Notes: a model not told the origin generated them from the letters alone. A stretch of 64,000 bases of DNA from Pseudophaeomoniella oleicola (GCA_003868215.1 QWDQ01000032.1:234070-298069); one strand, 5' to 3'. Counted from the first letter of the stretch, positions 22,055 through 33,494 are shown. Made by a program: numbers and translations.

Positions 22055-22672
22055 TCAGCTTCGCCATCTCTCGATCTTGTTGAGTTTCGTGGCTGTTTTG
22101 ATCTGCGTCGCCATTCGTTAGCATCACTAGGCTCTCTGTTCGGGGATATCGTTTGGATCAAATTTTTGCTTGAAAGCAAAGGGTTTTGTTGTTCCAAAAG
22201 ATCATTCGAATTGCGCATACCTGGTTCCGCGTATTCTGTCCCCTGGCTGGAAGGTTCATAGCATGTCTCCTTCCTCTGTACGTTCCCGTATCTCTAAGGC
22301 GCTTAATGTCGTCCATGATCTGGCGCTTGAGATCGTTCTCGATTGTCATCTTCGAGAGCGCACCGGTGAGCTCGAGGACTTGATCGTCTGCGAGTTCGCC
22401 GACTTTGCAGGTGGGGTGGATATGATAGCGGGCGAGCAGGCGCGCCGATACCCCAGGGCCAATACCGAAGAAGGTCTGGAGTGCTTTCTGTTTCGAGATG
22501 TCAATTTCGAAGGCTCAGGACTATTAAAGAGGGCACAATTTGGGATGCCAGAGGACTGGAAGAGACGTACTGTGACGGCGCGGCGCTCCGGGAAATTGAC
22601 GCCTAGTAGGAAGACCTGCAGCAATGTTAGCCAATTCATATCTAAATCCGTATATTGCGCTGGACTGACCAT
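22055..22672 (-). CDS. SWS2: Mitochondrial small-subunit ribosomal protein uS13m
   Basis: Four-exon gene of 120 aa that short-frame searches miss. Exons: 22670-22672 (the ATG alone), 22571-22615, 22221-22487 and 22055-22102. Introns are 54, 83 and 118 nt, all phase 0. The protein begins M-VFLLGVNFPERRAVT. It continues with ALQTFFGIGPGVSARLLARY, a helix-two-turn-helix segment, GTYRGRRHAMNLPARGQNTRNQ, and the C-terminal TATKLNKIERW. These are the classic bacterial-type S13 motifs. The last intron has a TGCTAAC branch site. The protein sits at the head of the mitoribosomal small subunit and contacts tRNA. It is divergent from the cyclophilin gene, 280 bp away. Confidence 0.9.
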
Positions 22673-22952
22673 TTTGGTAGCACAGTAACGTCACTGTCGA
22701 AGTGTTATGATGACTTTGTTACCTGCGAATGGTACATCTAATTGATGGCTCGGGCGTACTTCATAAAACCTTTGATGATCGAGCTTCTCCAATTGGAGCA
22801 CAGACCATAGTTTGATGCGGCGTCCCCTCGCTAGAGCTCCATGACCAATGCACCTCCGTTTCGGACACCTCTCATCCTCCATCTCATTTACCACTCTCAT
22901 TTCTATCTCGTAACTCTTGCAATCTTCAGTGAGGAATTGCAGAATCGTCACA
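22673..22952. promoter_or_regulatory. Bidirectional promoter, uS13m / cyclophilin
   Basis: The 280 bp between the two divergent ATGs must hold both promoters. A run of CATCTC/CTCTC pyrimidine-rich sequence precedes the cyclophilin start. No defined factor site is claimed. Confidence 0.45.
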
Positions 22953-24216
22953 ATGGCGAGTATCCAAAATGCCCTCATCTCTTTGATGGTCATATTGACC
23001 GCCGTGTTCCTCTTCATGGGTCAGACTGTTGAGGCTGCGAAGGGACCAAAGATCACTCACAAGGTCTACTTCGACATCGAGCACGGTGGTCAACCCCTTG
23101 GTCGGATCGTTATGGGTCTTTACGGTAAAACTGTGCCGAAGGTACGTTTTCTGAAGTGTTGTTTCTGCGGATTGGACAAGGTGGCTGACGATCGTCCTTA
23201 GACCACGGAGAATTTCAGAGCTCTTGCTACTGGTGAGAAGGGCTTTGGTTACGAAGGATCGACCTTCCACCGAGTCATCAAAGATTTCATGATCCAAGGT
23301 GGTGATTTCACTCGCGGGGATGGCACTGGTGGCAAGTCCATCTATGGAGACAAATTCCCAGACGAGAACTTCAAGTTGAAGCACACCAAGAAGGGAGCTC
23401 TCAGTAAGCAACTACACATCGTTGCGTGAATGTTTTGGGCTAACAACGTGAAAAGGCATGGCCAACGCAGGCAAGGACACCAACGGTAAGCTCGTACCCT
23501 GTGCCGAGCCCTTGCTCAACCTATACCAAGAGTCTCGCAGACACAGTGGTTCATGACCGGCTAACGCTCTCATATCTAGGCTCCCAATTTTTCATCACCA
23601 CAGCCGTGACATCTTGGCTCGATGGACGCCACGTTGTCTTCGGCGAGGTCTTGGAAGGCTACGACATCGTCGCGAAGATTGAAAACGTCCCTAAGGGCCA
23701 GGGTGATAAGCCATCTGATGCTGTCAAGATTGCGAAGAGCGGAGAATTGGAGGTTCCTCCAGAAGGTATACATGTCGAGCTCTAGATACATGAACCAAGA
23801 AAAGTGTGTTTCCTCCAAAAAAGGGCGCATACTTCCGCAAGCATCTGCTCTTTTCAAAAGGAGAGAAAAAGAGGAAAATAGAAAATCATGGATTACCTTA
23901 CAAAAAGAACCATAACTAATACGTCTTTGTGTCCCTCAATATAGAAGAGCTTTTCTCCGACACCAACGAAGGCGCCGAGCCCGCCGAAGTAGAGGCTCCT
24001 CCAGCAGCACCAGAAGACAAGCAGGCAGAAGATGAAAAGCAAACACCCCCCGAAAAAGCAACATCAGACGACGTCAAAGTCCTCCCCTCGGCGACCGACA
24101 ACGGCGGCCTCATCGTCAAAGCGTCCATCCTAGTCCTCATCATCGTCGCTGTCGGCTTCTGGATCAAGAGAAGACAGTCGAAGGGTTACAAGGAGTTGGA
24201 AAAGGATTTGGCTTGA
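22953..24216 (+). CDS. cypB: ER cyclophilin B (peptidyl-prolyl isomerase), two possible C-termini
   Basis: Secretory-pathway cyclophilin. A signal peptide ([20 protein letters not shown]...) is followed by the full isomerase fold with [32 protein letters not shown] and [10 protein letters not shown], so catalytic residues are present. Introns: 23142-23201, 23404-23455, 23486-23579. Reading straight on ends at 23785 with HVEL, an HDEL-type ER retention signal (208 aa). However, a good donor (GTATAC at 23766) and acceptor (ATAG at 23944, CTAAT branch) define a fourth intron, 23766-23944. Removing it deletes the HVEL and stop and joins in phase 1 to an acidic linker, a transmembrane helix (about residues 258-278) and a short basic tail, giving 292 aa. 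Both versions have intact frames. Confidence 0.92.
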
Positions 24217-24600
24217 TAATTTGACTTTGAAGGGAAGGAGACTTTGCGAAAGAAAGGTACACTATATAGGTTGGGTTCTGCGTTCAATCTCGTTCTCTTG
24301 CTGGTCTTGTTTTCGAGGGTTTGAATGGGGTCGAAAGAAAAAGAAAAAAAAAAGGGTTTTATGGGTTGGTAGAAGATATATACCTTATCAAAGCAATAAA
24401 TTGATCCCACGGAATTGCTTTTCTGTGATATGATGAAGATGCTACTACTACTACTGGCCGTTTCCCGAGTGACGTGTATCATTTGTGAAACAACGCCATT
24501 TGCACCTCCACGAAACCACCCCAGAACGACTAAGAATAAAGCAACCGACATATCCAAATCCCTGATATCATACCACAACCTCGAAAGAGGGCATCATCAA
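24217..24600. other. Convergent 3' region between cyclophilin and UTP13
   Basis: Shared 3' flank with an A-rich tract near 24340-24353 (GAAAGAAAAAG then A9). No coding frame recognised. Confidence 0.5.
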
Positions 24601-27513
24601 TCACGTCATGATCACATCCTCCTCTCCATCATCCAACTTCGAGCCCAAGATCTCGTCCATTTCTCCCAACGTGTACTCGACGACGTAACTCTCGTCGATC
24701 AGGTCCTCGATCCTCCTGTAGTGTCTTTCCGTATAGACCTCGAGCGCTCGCAATAAATCTTTCAGGTCGACGGGTTTGGCGATCTGGCGTGGCGGTGGCG
24801 TGGGTTGTTCGTCGTCGTCATGGTCAACGTCCTTTGATAGTGCTGCTACAGCTGCACTTGGTCCGTGCGGTTTTCTGCGTTGGGAAAGAGAGAGGAGGCG
24901 AGAGATGGGGTGGTTTTTCAAAAGGCAGTGAAGTACGGTTTGGGCGATGGGAGCTGTGCGGGCATTCGTGTTCCAGTCGCGAATGCGTTGGAGGAGGAGA
25001 ACGAGTTGGCTGTCGCTTAGGGTGGAGAGTACGTGGTCGACTTCAGCGGAGCCCGTGATGGAGGTTTCGTTTGCGGTGTTGTCATTGGTCCCTTCGGACG
25101 GTTGGTGACGTTGTGACATGACGTCTTGGAAGACTTTGAGAAGACGACCAGGGTGGTTGAGCTGGAGGCAGAGAGTTATGACTTGGCGCCAGTTGCGAGC
25201 GCGAATGTGATTTTGGAGGGCTTGGTCTTGTTCCACGCGCTGTTCGACGGCACGGGTCGCTGCAAGGGTCGTCGAGGAGGTGGTGTCGGTCCAACAGGTG
25301 ATCGTAGCATCAGCGCCACCGGAGATAAGAGGATATGGGTTGCTGGAGGACTGAGCATAAGCAGTGAGGGCCCAAACACGATCGGTGTGGTTGTCCAGGG
25401 TCGTCAGGAGCGAGGCGGATTCTAGGTCGGAAGCTGATGATGTATTGTATGGCGACCATATTTTGATGAGGGAGTCGGATGAGGCAGACGCGATGAGAGG
25501 ATGTCGCTTGTGGGTGGACGTATCGCGGTGAGATGGATCATTTGCTTCTTCAGCGGATGATTTAACAATTGGTGGAGGAAGCCAGACCACCTTCAGGACG
25601 CTGTTGCTGTGGCCTTCGAAAGTGAGAAGACAAGTGTACGTCGACAAAGACCACACTTTAACCGTGCGATCGCCTGATCCACTGACGAGAATGCCACGTG
25701 AGCTACTAGACGCGCCTTCACTGGTGTTGATAAGGGGCGTCTCCTTTGGTGCGAAGCGGATAGACCAGACACCACGCTTGTGGCCCCGAAGTATACCAGT
25801 CACAGAGCCGTCTTCAAGCGACCATATCTTGATGGTCCGATCCTGGGACGCAGAAGCGAAGATAGGAAATGATGGTGATACGTCAAGAGCGTTGATGTCC
25901 TTTTCGTGAGCTACTCGAGTGAATAGGGCCCTTATACCTGTCTGAGCCTGGGAAGATTCTGAAGATAGATTCATCTTTGAAGTGTCCCACCTTTTGACAG
26001 TTCGATCTTGTGAGCCTGTCAAAAGAAATTCAGGAGCATGGTTGAAGGGGTCATGCACTGCAGCAGTATTGGAGATCGGAGGAACTCTGGGTAATGCAAT
26101 TGCTCCAAGCGACTCTGCGTGACCCGAAAATATTGCAGCACAGGTGAAAGAACCGGACGCTGAATCGATACGCCAGAGTCTCGCAGTGTTGTCTTTCGCG
26201 CCTGTTGCAAGCCAATGCCCCGACCAGTCGACGTCCAGACAAATAATAATATCAGAGTGGCCTTCAAGTAATGCAACGTCTGCACCAAAGGACTGCATAG
26301 ATCCGACGTCTTGACTTAAGGCAACCGTGCCCAAGGATACCACGCGAATGCTCTCGGTGTTGGTGGCTAGAGCAAGTAGTGACCGATCTGGACCAATCCG
26401 AGCAAGGTCAATGACTTCATCATGGTTGCCCGATATTCGCTGTATTACAGGAAGGGGCTCGATTCGACTTTGCTTGGGGATAGCAGACAGGTCAGCGGTG
26501 GAATATAAGCGCAAAGTCTGGTCTAGGTGCACAGTGAGGATACACTGTCCATTTTTAGGACACTGAATTGCCAAGATTGAATCATTTTCAGGTCCTGATT
26601 CTTGTTCTTCCGTTATCTCTCTGCCGGTGGTCGGATCCCAAAGACGTAGTCGGCCAAATTCTCCTCCGCTATAGCAAAGTGCCCCGTTAGCCACGAATCC
26701 AGCAGACTCGAGCGTTTCTAGGACAGGAATGATCTTGCGAGTTTTCCAAGTCCGACAATCCCAAATGATGATAGTTTTATCTCTGCTGCAAGACAGCAGT
26801 ACGTTCTCCTCAAATGAATAATCCAGACCACGAACAACCGAAACATGCGAGTCAAGGGTCGCCACGGCTTTTCTTTTTTGAAGGTCCCACACACGAATCT
26901 TTCCATCCTCACTCCCAGAAGCAAGGAAAAAGCCAGCCGTGGCGTCAATGGGTTCACTTCCAGGTTTTCGCCTGCCGTCTTGTGATCTCTTCCGCGATAG
27001 CTGGGTTGAAGTCGCCTCCACATGCTGAAAGAATCTCACCACTGATACAACTCCGCCGTGACCATGGAATGTATGTGTCGCAAACCCTCTCTGCAGGTCC
27101 CAGACTTTTACAGTGCCGTCAGCACACCCTGTAGCAAGTAAAGTTCCGGTCTCATCAATGGTACTTGTGACAACGGGTGAATTGTGAGGTTTTAAGGTGC
27201 GCTGGAGAACCGTGTTCAAACTCTCGGAGCCATCGATCTGATCCAATTTGTATATTCGCATAGACAATGATCTAGAGCAAACGGCCAGATGTGATGCTGA
27301 AGCAGATAGAGCCAGGGTAGTGATCGGCTCCCCGTCCCCTTCGATTCTTGCAAGATGTTTGCCAGTCTTCAAATTAACGAGCAAAACATCTTCTTCCACA
27401 CATGATGCAAGTATCTCTCCGGTGCCATCGATTGAGACATCTCCACCAGTATAGATGGGCTCAATGGTACGAGTTGCCTCAAAGGTCGTCTTGACCTCGA
27501 CTTTAGTGGACAT
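24601..27513 (-). CDS. UTP13: Utp13, WD-repeat U3 snoRNP (SSU processome) protein
   Basis: Intronless gene of 970 aa. The start is the ATG at 27511-27513 (MSTKVEVKTTFEA); the frame further upstream lacks an ATG. Utp13 (TBL3) is part of the UTP-B module that assembles on the 5' external spacer of pre-rRNA in the nucleolus for 40S production. About a dozen WD40 blades forming two propellers are visible, for example TGCADGTVKVWDLQRG, SGSEDGKIRVWDLQKR, SASQDRTIKIWSLEDG and SGSGDRTVKVWSLS. A C-terminal helical Utp13 domain follows from about residue 775 (LQNHIRARNWRQVITLCLQL). A polar Ser/Thr-rich linker and an acidic C-terminus are present. It is divergent from the next gene, with 466 bp between starts. 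Confidence 0.92.
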   Translation of the reverse strand: MSTKVEVKTTFEATRTIEPIYTGGDVSIDGTGEILASCVEEDVLLVNLKTGKHLARIEGDGEPITTLALSASASHLAVCSRSLSMRIYKLDQIDGSESLNTVLQRTLKPHNSPVVTSTIDETGTLLATGCADGTVKVWDLQRGFATHTFHGHGGVVSVVRFFQHVEATSTQLSRKRSQDGRRKPGSEPIDATAGFFLASGSEDGKIRVWDLQKRKAVATLDSHVSVVRGLDYSFEENVLLSCSRDKTIIIWDCRTWKTRKIIPVLETLESAGFVANGALCYSGGEFGRLRLWDPTTGREITEEQESGPENDSILAIQCPKNGQCILTVHLDQTLRLYSTADLSAIPKQSRIEPLPVIQRISGNHDEVIDLARIGPDRSLLALATNTESIRVVSLGTVALSQDVGSMQSFGADVALLEGHSDIIICLDVDWSGHWLATGAKDNTARLWRIDSASGSFTCAAIFSGHAESLGAIALPRVPPISNTAAVHDPFNHAPEFLLTGSQDRTVKRWDTSKMNLSSESSQAQTGIRALFTRVAHEKDINALDVSPSFPIFASASQDRTIKIWSLEDGSVTGILRGHKRGVWSIRFAPKETPLINTSEGASSSSRGILVSGSGDRTVKVWSLSTYTCLLTFEGHSNSVLKVVWLPPPIVKSSAEEANDPSHRDTSTHKRHPLIASASSDSLIKIWSPYNTSSASDLESASLLTTLDNHTDRVWALTAYAQSSSNPYPLISGGADATITCWTDTTSSTTLAATRAVEQRVEQDQALQNHIRARNWRQVITLCLQLNHPGRLLKVFQDVMSQRHQPSEGTNDNTANETSITGSAEVDHVLSTLSDSQLVLLLQRIRDWNTNARTAPIAQTVLHCLLKNHPISRLLSLSQRRKPHGPSAAVAALSKDVDHDDDEQPTPPPRQIAKPVDLKDLLRALEVYTERHYRRIEDLIDESYVVEYTLGEMDEILGSKLDDGEEDVIMT

Positions 27514-27979
27514 GTTGAACTTCTGCACAGCAAGAGCCCGATGTGGTGTTTCGCTCTCACCACATACTACCACAGCTCTGAACTGAATATGAAGATCTGT
27601 ATGCTAAGTTGCTAGACGCTGTCAGTTTTCAGAATATAAAATTTCGATTGGCTCTACAAAATTTTTGGAGGCGGAGGAATGATAAACGATAGCGATACGA
27701 TAAGGTTACGGGTACGTCTTGCAGTAGTGGATTCTAGCGGCCGCCCGCCTTACTACGTAGTACGATTTTGGTTACCGTATTGTTATTTACAGGGCGGCCT
27801 CCCAACCTGGAACTCACCTCAGGCGATCGGAATGTTTGAGCTGCAGGCGGACGCCTAAGTATCGTGAACCTCGACTCGTGTCTCTTGTGATTTTATCTCA
27901 ACATCAGAAGATTACAAATCTCTTTCCACGAGAGACAGGCCAAATGCTTGTCGTATGAAGCTGCATTGCCAGCAGGCCG
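27514..27979. promoter_or_regulatory. Divergent promoter region, UTP13 / membrane protein
   Basis: Intergenic DNA between two divergent genes. It holds one exact TACTACGTAGTA palindrome at 27751-27762 and a GCGGCCGC site nearby. No other element is claimed. Confidence 0.5.
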
Positions 27980-30805
27980 ATGACCAGAATGGGTAGGCAA
28001 GCATCTGTAATCGTCCGTGCCTTAGGGCGATCGCCGTTGGAACGTCCAGACCCTTTGGAAGCAGAAGAATTCACTGCCCGGCAATCAGCCATTATCCGTC
28101 GTCCTCCAGATGGATACGTGCAGTTGTATGATGAGCGTGGACATCCTTATAACCCTCAGATCAAAGCTTCAACCAGACGATTTCGAAAAGCTCAGAATGA
28201 CGTGCTCTTCGTCGTCGGAGTGGTTGGCAAGAACGAAGATCAGCAGCAGATCAAAGACGCAACAGAAGAGAACGGAAACGGCGTCCTCTTATCTGGTTTG
28301 GGCTCGGTACTCAGTAAGTTGGGGGGGTGGTGGATCGAAGCTCTGCGTGCGCGATACCAGGTATGAAGAAACCGGGTCCAATTAGGCATACTCCCAACTG
28401 ACGTGTCGAAGACATTTGAGAGTTACTCCCGTCTACCTTTGGTATATACGATAGCAAGAGATCGAGCTCAGGAAGGGGTCTGGGGTTTCTATCTTGCCGG
28501 TCTACCTTACTCATTGCTTGCATCACTTCTGGATAACAGACACAGTCGTTTTCTGCAGGGGACTGTCGATATCGTCAGAATGTATAGTCCTCGCTTCATG
28601 CGTACCCGTGAAGACCAGCATTTGCTACGCAAAGCCATCCAGCAAGCTTTCAAAGTGTACGCTTACACACTATGCACCAAACCTTGATTGGTAGACTGAC
28701 ACACCTTTAGGGGAGACTACATTCTCTTTGCGCTGTCAGTCCCAGCTCGATTGTTCTCGATTTTGCAGCTGCTTAGTATTTTACCTGCGTGGTCCATCAT
28801 CCCTTTTCGGGCTTTCGTACCGTTCCATCGCGACTCCCTCTATGGATTACCCGACCTCCCACAGAGCATGACACTGTCGAACATTGTCCTTTTTGGGTCA
28901 TCCTTCCTCGTCAGTCCATTCTTCCTAGCATGGACCTATGAGACGGCGAACCATCACTTATACAATTGTATATTCGGGTGCTTGCGTCAGCTAATACCCA
29001 AGCCGGATAAACCTGATCACGTTTCCCTGCGAGCGGCCTCGGAAGCAGAACTCGACTCGACAGATCTCCCCGGCCTGGCACAGTTTGACTCCACCAAGAC
29101 AGAAGAGATCATTGAGTCTATGCTTTCAGGTCTTCGTGCTAGACAGGAGAGGTTCGGTAAGTGGGCTCGACAACTTGGGATGCACTTGCGTGAGACCATG
29201 CAGGTCGCTGGCCATGCCACCAGATACCATGATCGGCCGATGGAGACTGATGTAGCTGTCCGGTCAATGCAAGCGCCGGGTCCAGACTCTCAACATCGTC
29301 AAGCGCATGGTTCTCTTGGAGCCAACTTCATACCGACTTCCGAGGCCCCTGATATCCCTCAGCATAGCTTATATGGCGTTGGCTCCCAAACGCTCTTTGA
29401 GACACAGGGCTCGATAGGGGGTCCTTCAGATAGAGAAGACCCAAATTCTCCAGATCGCCCTTTGAGAGATCTCCTAACCGTAATGATACCAGAAAATGGT
29501 GATGGAACAACAGCAGGTCAGCGCCAAACCCAAAACACAGGCGGATCTCAATCCCGCGTGCGATTCACGTCAATAGATGCCTCGCCTTCTTCAACACCAC
29601 CCACTTCCCCTACATTGAGAGCTAGCTTTGTTCAACGCGACTCCAATGCAGTCACATTACAGCTGCAGATCTCTGTATCACCCAATGAACGACAGCCAGC
29701 GGAGGTCTTGGTCGGAATGTATAAGTCTGCTCACTCCACCCTTTGGTTGATGCTACGAATTCGGAATCGTCTCGTTGCCAGGGCACATGATACCATTTCC
29801 ATTACGCAAGCTATTAATAACGCAGATCATCTTCTCCGCTGGGTTCGTCTCTACGAAGAAGCTCACCTCAGCCAAGTTCACCCTGACAGCCTCCGAGAGA
29901 TATTTTCGCTGTTCGAAGAGCAACGTACACAATTCGTGGTTGTATGCGAGAACTCGTTACAACCCGTTATAGCGACTTCCGATAGAGGGGGTCACGCCGA
30001 TCGAGAATCCATTATCGATGAAATTTACCGCGAAACGGCGGAGGAATCAACCAACGTCGACGCGGAAATAAGAGAAATAATGGGAGAGCTCTATCAGTTG
30101 CCACGAAGGATGCACGCCACGCAAACAGGAACAAGGGCAACAGCAGCCACGGCAGCAGAAGCCACTGCCACAGCCATCGCAGCCTCCTCTCAGGCTGCCG
30201 CCGAAAACACCCCACCACCAATCTCTCCCACACCCATACCTATCCATCCACAACCATCTCATTCGACCGACACCAGCAACATCCCCATGAATCAGCCTCT
30301 CAACCCCCAACAGGATAGCGAAGCATCGGTCAACTACCCCTGGGGCACTCCACTGACTGTCCTCCAGCTCCACAGACGACGTCCTAACCCTTACCACCGT
30401 GTCACAGCCCTCTCTAATTTCCCGGCCGACTCCCTCGCCTCACACATCTCCCACCTCCTCACCACCGCACTCCTCCTCCCCCTCCAATCCCTCTTACTCC
30501 GTTCCGTCGCCCACCATTATCTCCATCACCACTCCCCACATCCCTTCTCTCCCTCCACCACAACATCACCACTTCTCCTTCTGCTCCTCCCCATCCGCCC
30601 TCTTACCTCCTGGTTCGGCCTCACTTCCACCTCCAGCAGCACCAGCAGATCCTGGCCCCAAACCGCCCTCCAAATCCTCTCCTACACCTCGACGACCTTT
30701 TTGCTCCTCGAGCTGCAAGAATTCACGGACCACGTGGTCTGGAGACTCGGCACCACCTGGGCCCTCGGTCTGGGCAGGACGTATCACGGTTGGGGACAGT
30801 TGTGA
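27980..30805 (+). CDS. Uncharacterised large multi-pass membrane protein
   Basis: A 906-aa protein from three exons (27980-28360, 28412-28656, 28711-30805). Introns are 51 and 54 nt, with phases 0 and 2 that keep the frame. The N-terminus is soluble, with a conserved-looking RPPDGYVQLYDERGHPYNP segment (residues about 40-58). Two hydrophobic segments lie near 210-240 and 265-285. Then comes a 500-residue, mostly polar central region with Ser/Pro/Gln-rich stretches and an Ala/Thr-rich run near 695-720. Two or three further hydrophobic segments lie in the last 120 residues (about 791-812, 830-846, 860-880). The end of the gene is very C-rich on the plus strand. I do not recognise the family. 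The membrane pattern suggests an ER or organelle membrane protein. Confidence 0.8.
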
Positions 30806-31524
30806 GATGAGAGAGACAAAGAAAGGACGAAAAGGTCGTTTCGATAGAATTGTTCTGTAGTACATTGTATATATATACACTTTTCTTTTCGGGGGGGTTT
30901 GTCTAGTCATTCTTTATCATGTCCTTCGATCTCTTCGCTCTAAAGTGACTTGACTTCAGCAGGGGAAAAAAGTAGAAGAGCCGGGGTACAAGGCTTCCGG
31001 AAACCTTTTGTGTAGATACCTAGATAATGTGACCTTGTCGTAAATACTCGATGTACATACATACATACATACATACATGCATTGATAACGTACCTATCTG
31101 CCTATTGATGTGGATGGTGGGGGCGCATATGAATTTATAGGGAAAAATATATATAACTTATAGGCATATATACCCCAAAAAAGGTAACATCAGTACTCTC
31201 TACATACAAGGGGGGGGGGGGGGGGGTTGTGGCCTTTCTGAGGAGCGAATCTTTTCTTTCTTTTTCAAAAATGGGAAGATCTACCATCATCGTCATCATC
31301 AACGTTAACGTCGTCCTCGCCAACGACTGATTCACTTCCTCTTCCTCTTCTATCACGCGCGACTCTTGATCTGCTTTGGTATCATATGAAATACAGAAAT
31401 CTTTTTCAGCCCCCTTGACTCTCTAATTGTCTTTTTTCCCTGTTGTACCTTTTGTCCCTTGGCCCAAGACGTTACTGACAAGACGGAATCTCAATCCGCC
31501 AAAGTTGTTTTGAACATCAGCTGC
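30806..31524. repeat. Intergenic region with TACA microsatellite and G17 run
   Basis: Convergent 3' flanks of the membrane-protein gene and ADE17. It holds a (TACA)n-type repeat at about 31054-31078 and a G run at about 31210-31226, followed by a CTTCCTCTTCC-type pyrimidine stretch. No gene is recognised. Confidence 0.6.
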
Positions 31525-33494
31525 TTAATGGTGGAACAACCTGATGGTCTGCTCGACAAAGGTGATGCCCAGTTTCTCGGCCGTTTCGAATACGGGACCG
31601 TCGTTTTGGCTGCCCGTTGGTGCGGCGATGTACTTGACACCCGACCTGCTCGCTCTAAAGACGTTGTCGATGAATGGGAACTGGATACACACGATCGGTT
31701 AGCATGAACCTGGCAAGCTCCGAGGGGAACATGACTTACGAAAGCGTCACTCGACACGGCAACCTCAGTCATCTTACTCAACCAAGCTTCACGTTCCTCG
31801 GTCGTAAATGGCTGTGGCACTTCTTCAAAATTCCTCTCAAAATCTGCCTTTTCAACCTCATTTTTTGCTGGAATCTGACCACTGCAGAGCATATCAATCG
31901 CGTTGCTCTTGTCTGCGCGCTTGGTCCCCTTCTTCCATTTTAGGTCTATCGCCCTCTCATGGAATCTCATCCACCAGTTGTCGGCCTTATCACCTGCCAA
32001 GCGGGTGCAGTGAATACGACTTTGTTGGCCGGCTCCAAGACCAATGATCTGGCCGTTCAACGCATAACAAACAGAGTTGGATTGTGTGTATTTGAGAGCA
32101 ATGGTGGCGACAGTGAGGTCTCTGAGAGCAGTCTCTGGCAACGGCGATGAGTTTTTGGGCACGAGGATGCCACCAAACGTGTCTCTGGGCGTAATCTTGG
32201 CATCGTTGCGGCCCTGTTGGAGCGTTACGCCATACACTGTTCGTTGCTCTTGCGCAGGGGGCTCATAATCAGGATCGATCTCAAGCACCATGTACTTGCC
32301 GCCCTTCTTTTTCTTGAGAATCTCTAGAGCTTCTGCATCATAACCTGGAGCGATGACTCCGTCTGAGACCTCACGAGAGATAATCTTGGCGGTTGTCACA
32401 TCACATTTATCTGAAAGCGCGATGACATCTCCGAAGCTTGACATGCGATCGGCGCCGCGAGCACGAGCGTAGGCCTGGGCCAGTTCAGATTCTGCGATGC
32501 CGGCAATGTCGTCTACCATGTATACTTTGCGCTCACTTTCGCTCAAGGGTACTCCAATAGCAGCACCTGCAGGTGAAACATGCTTGAAGCTGGCGGCTGC
32601 GGGAAGGTCCAGTGCTTGTCGAAGCTCCTTCACGAGAGGCCAGGCGTTGAGTGAGTCGAGGAGGTTGATATAACCTGGTGATCCTCCCAGTACTTTGAAC
32701 GGTAAATTCCCACTTCTGACAGAGGCTGAAGCTGGTTTTTGATGAGGATTGGCTCCGTAGCGTAAACTAAGATACTGTACACCGTCACCCGCGTACTTCT
32801 TGCGGAAGAAATCCGAGATGGCAGTATCATAGTCCGCAGTATGCTCAAAAGCTTTGAGGGCATATAGCTTGCGACTACCCTCCAGGACCTCTCCCTTGCC
32901 TATTTCCTCCAAAAAGTGTGGATAGTCTTGAGGGTCGCTCAGGATCGTCACCCGTGCGTGGTTTTTCGCAGCGGCTCGTAGCAAGGTAACTCCTCCTATA
33001 TCGATCTCTTCCACCGCCTCTGGTATTGTGACATTGATCTTGGCCACAGTGTCTTTGAAGGGATACAAATTGCAGACGACATAATCGACCTTGTTGATGT
33101 TTTGGTCTGCCAGGTCCTTCTCGTCAGAAGCGAGATCGCGGGCCAAGATACCAGCATGAACGGCAGGGTGCAGTGTCTTTACGCGACCAGAAAGCATCTC
33201 TGGCGCATGAGTGATGGCGGAAACATCCCTGATATCCGGTCAGTCCGATCGGGATCATGTCATCCCTCTGTAGCGCAACTTACTCGACCGGGAAACCCGC
33301 TTCCCGGATCAATTTAGCCGTACCCCCTGATGCTAGAAGACGAACATTGTTCTTTACTAAGCCCTTCGCGAGGTCAAGCAGGCCGGTTTTGTCGTAAACA
33401 GAGAGAATGGCTGATAAAAAAGCATGGTCAGTGTGCATTCTAGCTAATGGTGGGGTCGAGGTAGTAGCATCGCACCTGTCTTTTGGGACGACAT
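31525..33494 (-). CDS. ADE17: Bifunctional AICAR transformylase / IMP cyclohydrolase
   Basis: Catalyses the last two steps of de novo IMP synthesis in the cytosol. Four exons: 33476-33494, 33284-33410, 31740-33228 and 31525-31680, with introns of 65, 55 and 59 nt. The total is 596 aa, close to the yeast Ade16/Ade17 length. The N-terminal IMP cyclohydrolase (MGS-like) domain shows [20 protein letters not shown] and [16 protein letters not shown]. The C-terminal AICAR transformylase domain shows [21 protein letters not shown] with the catalytic Lys-His pair, and the SDAFFPFIDN, TGSQND and FHH terminal motifs. The last intron separates DAF from FPFIDN; reading through it gives a false C-terminus. 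Confidence 0.95.

Noticed and set aside
30399-30860. Pro/Ser-rich 153-codon frame
   Set aside because: Shadow of the C-rich 3' end of the membrane-protein gene.
31491-31739. Alternative ADE17 C-terminus read straight through ([10 protein letters not shown]...)
   Set aside because: This is intron and frameshifted exon reading. Splicing 31681-31739 gives the conserved FPFIDN, TGSQND and FHH ending.
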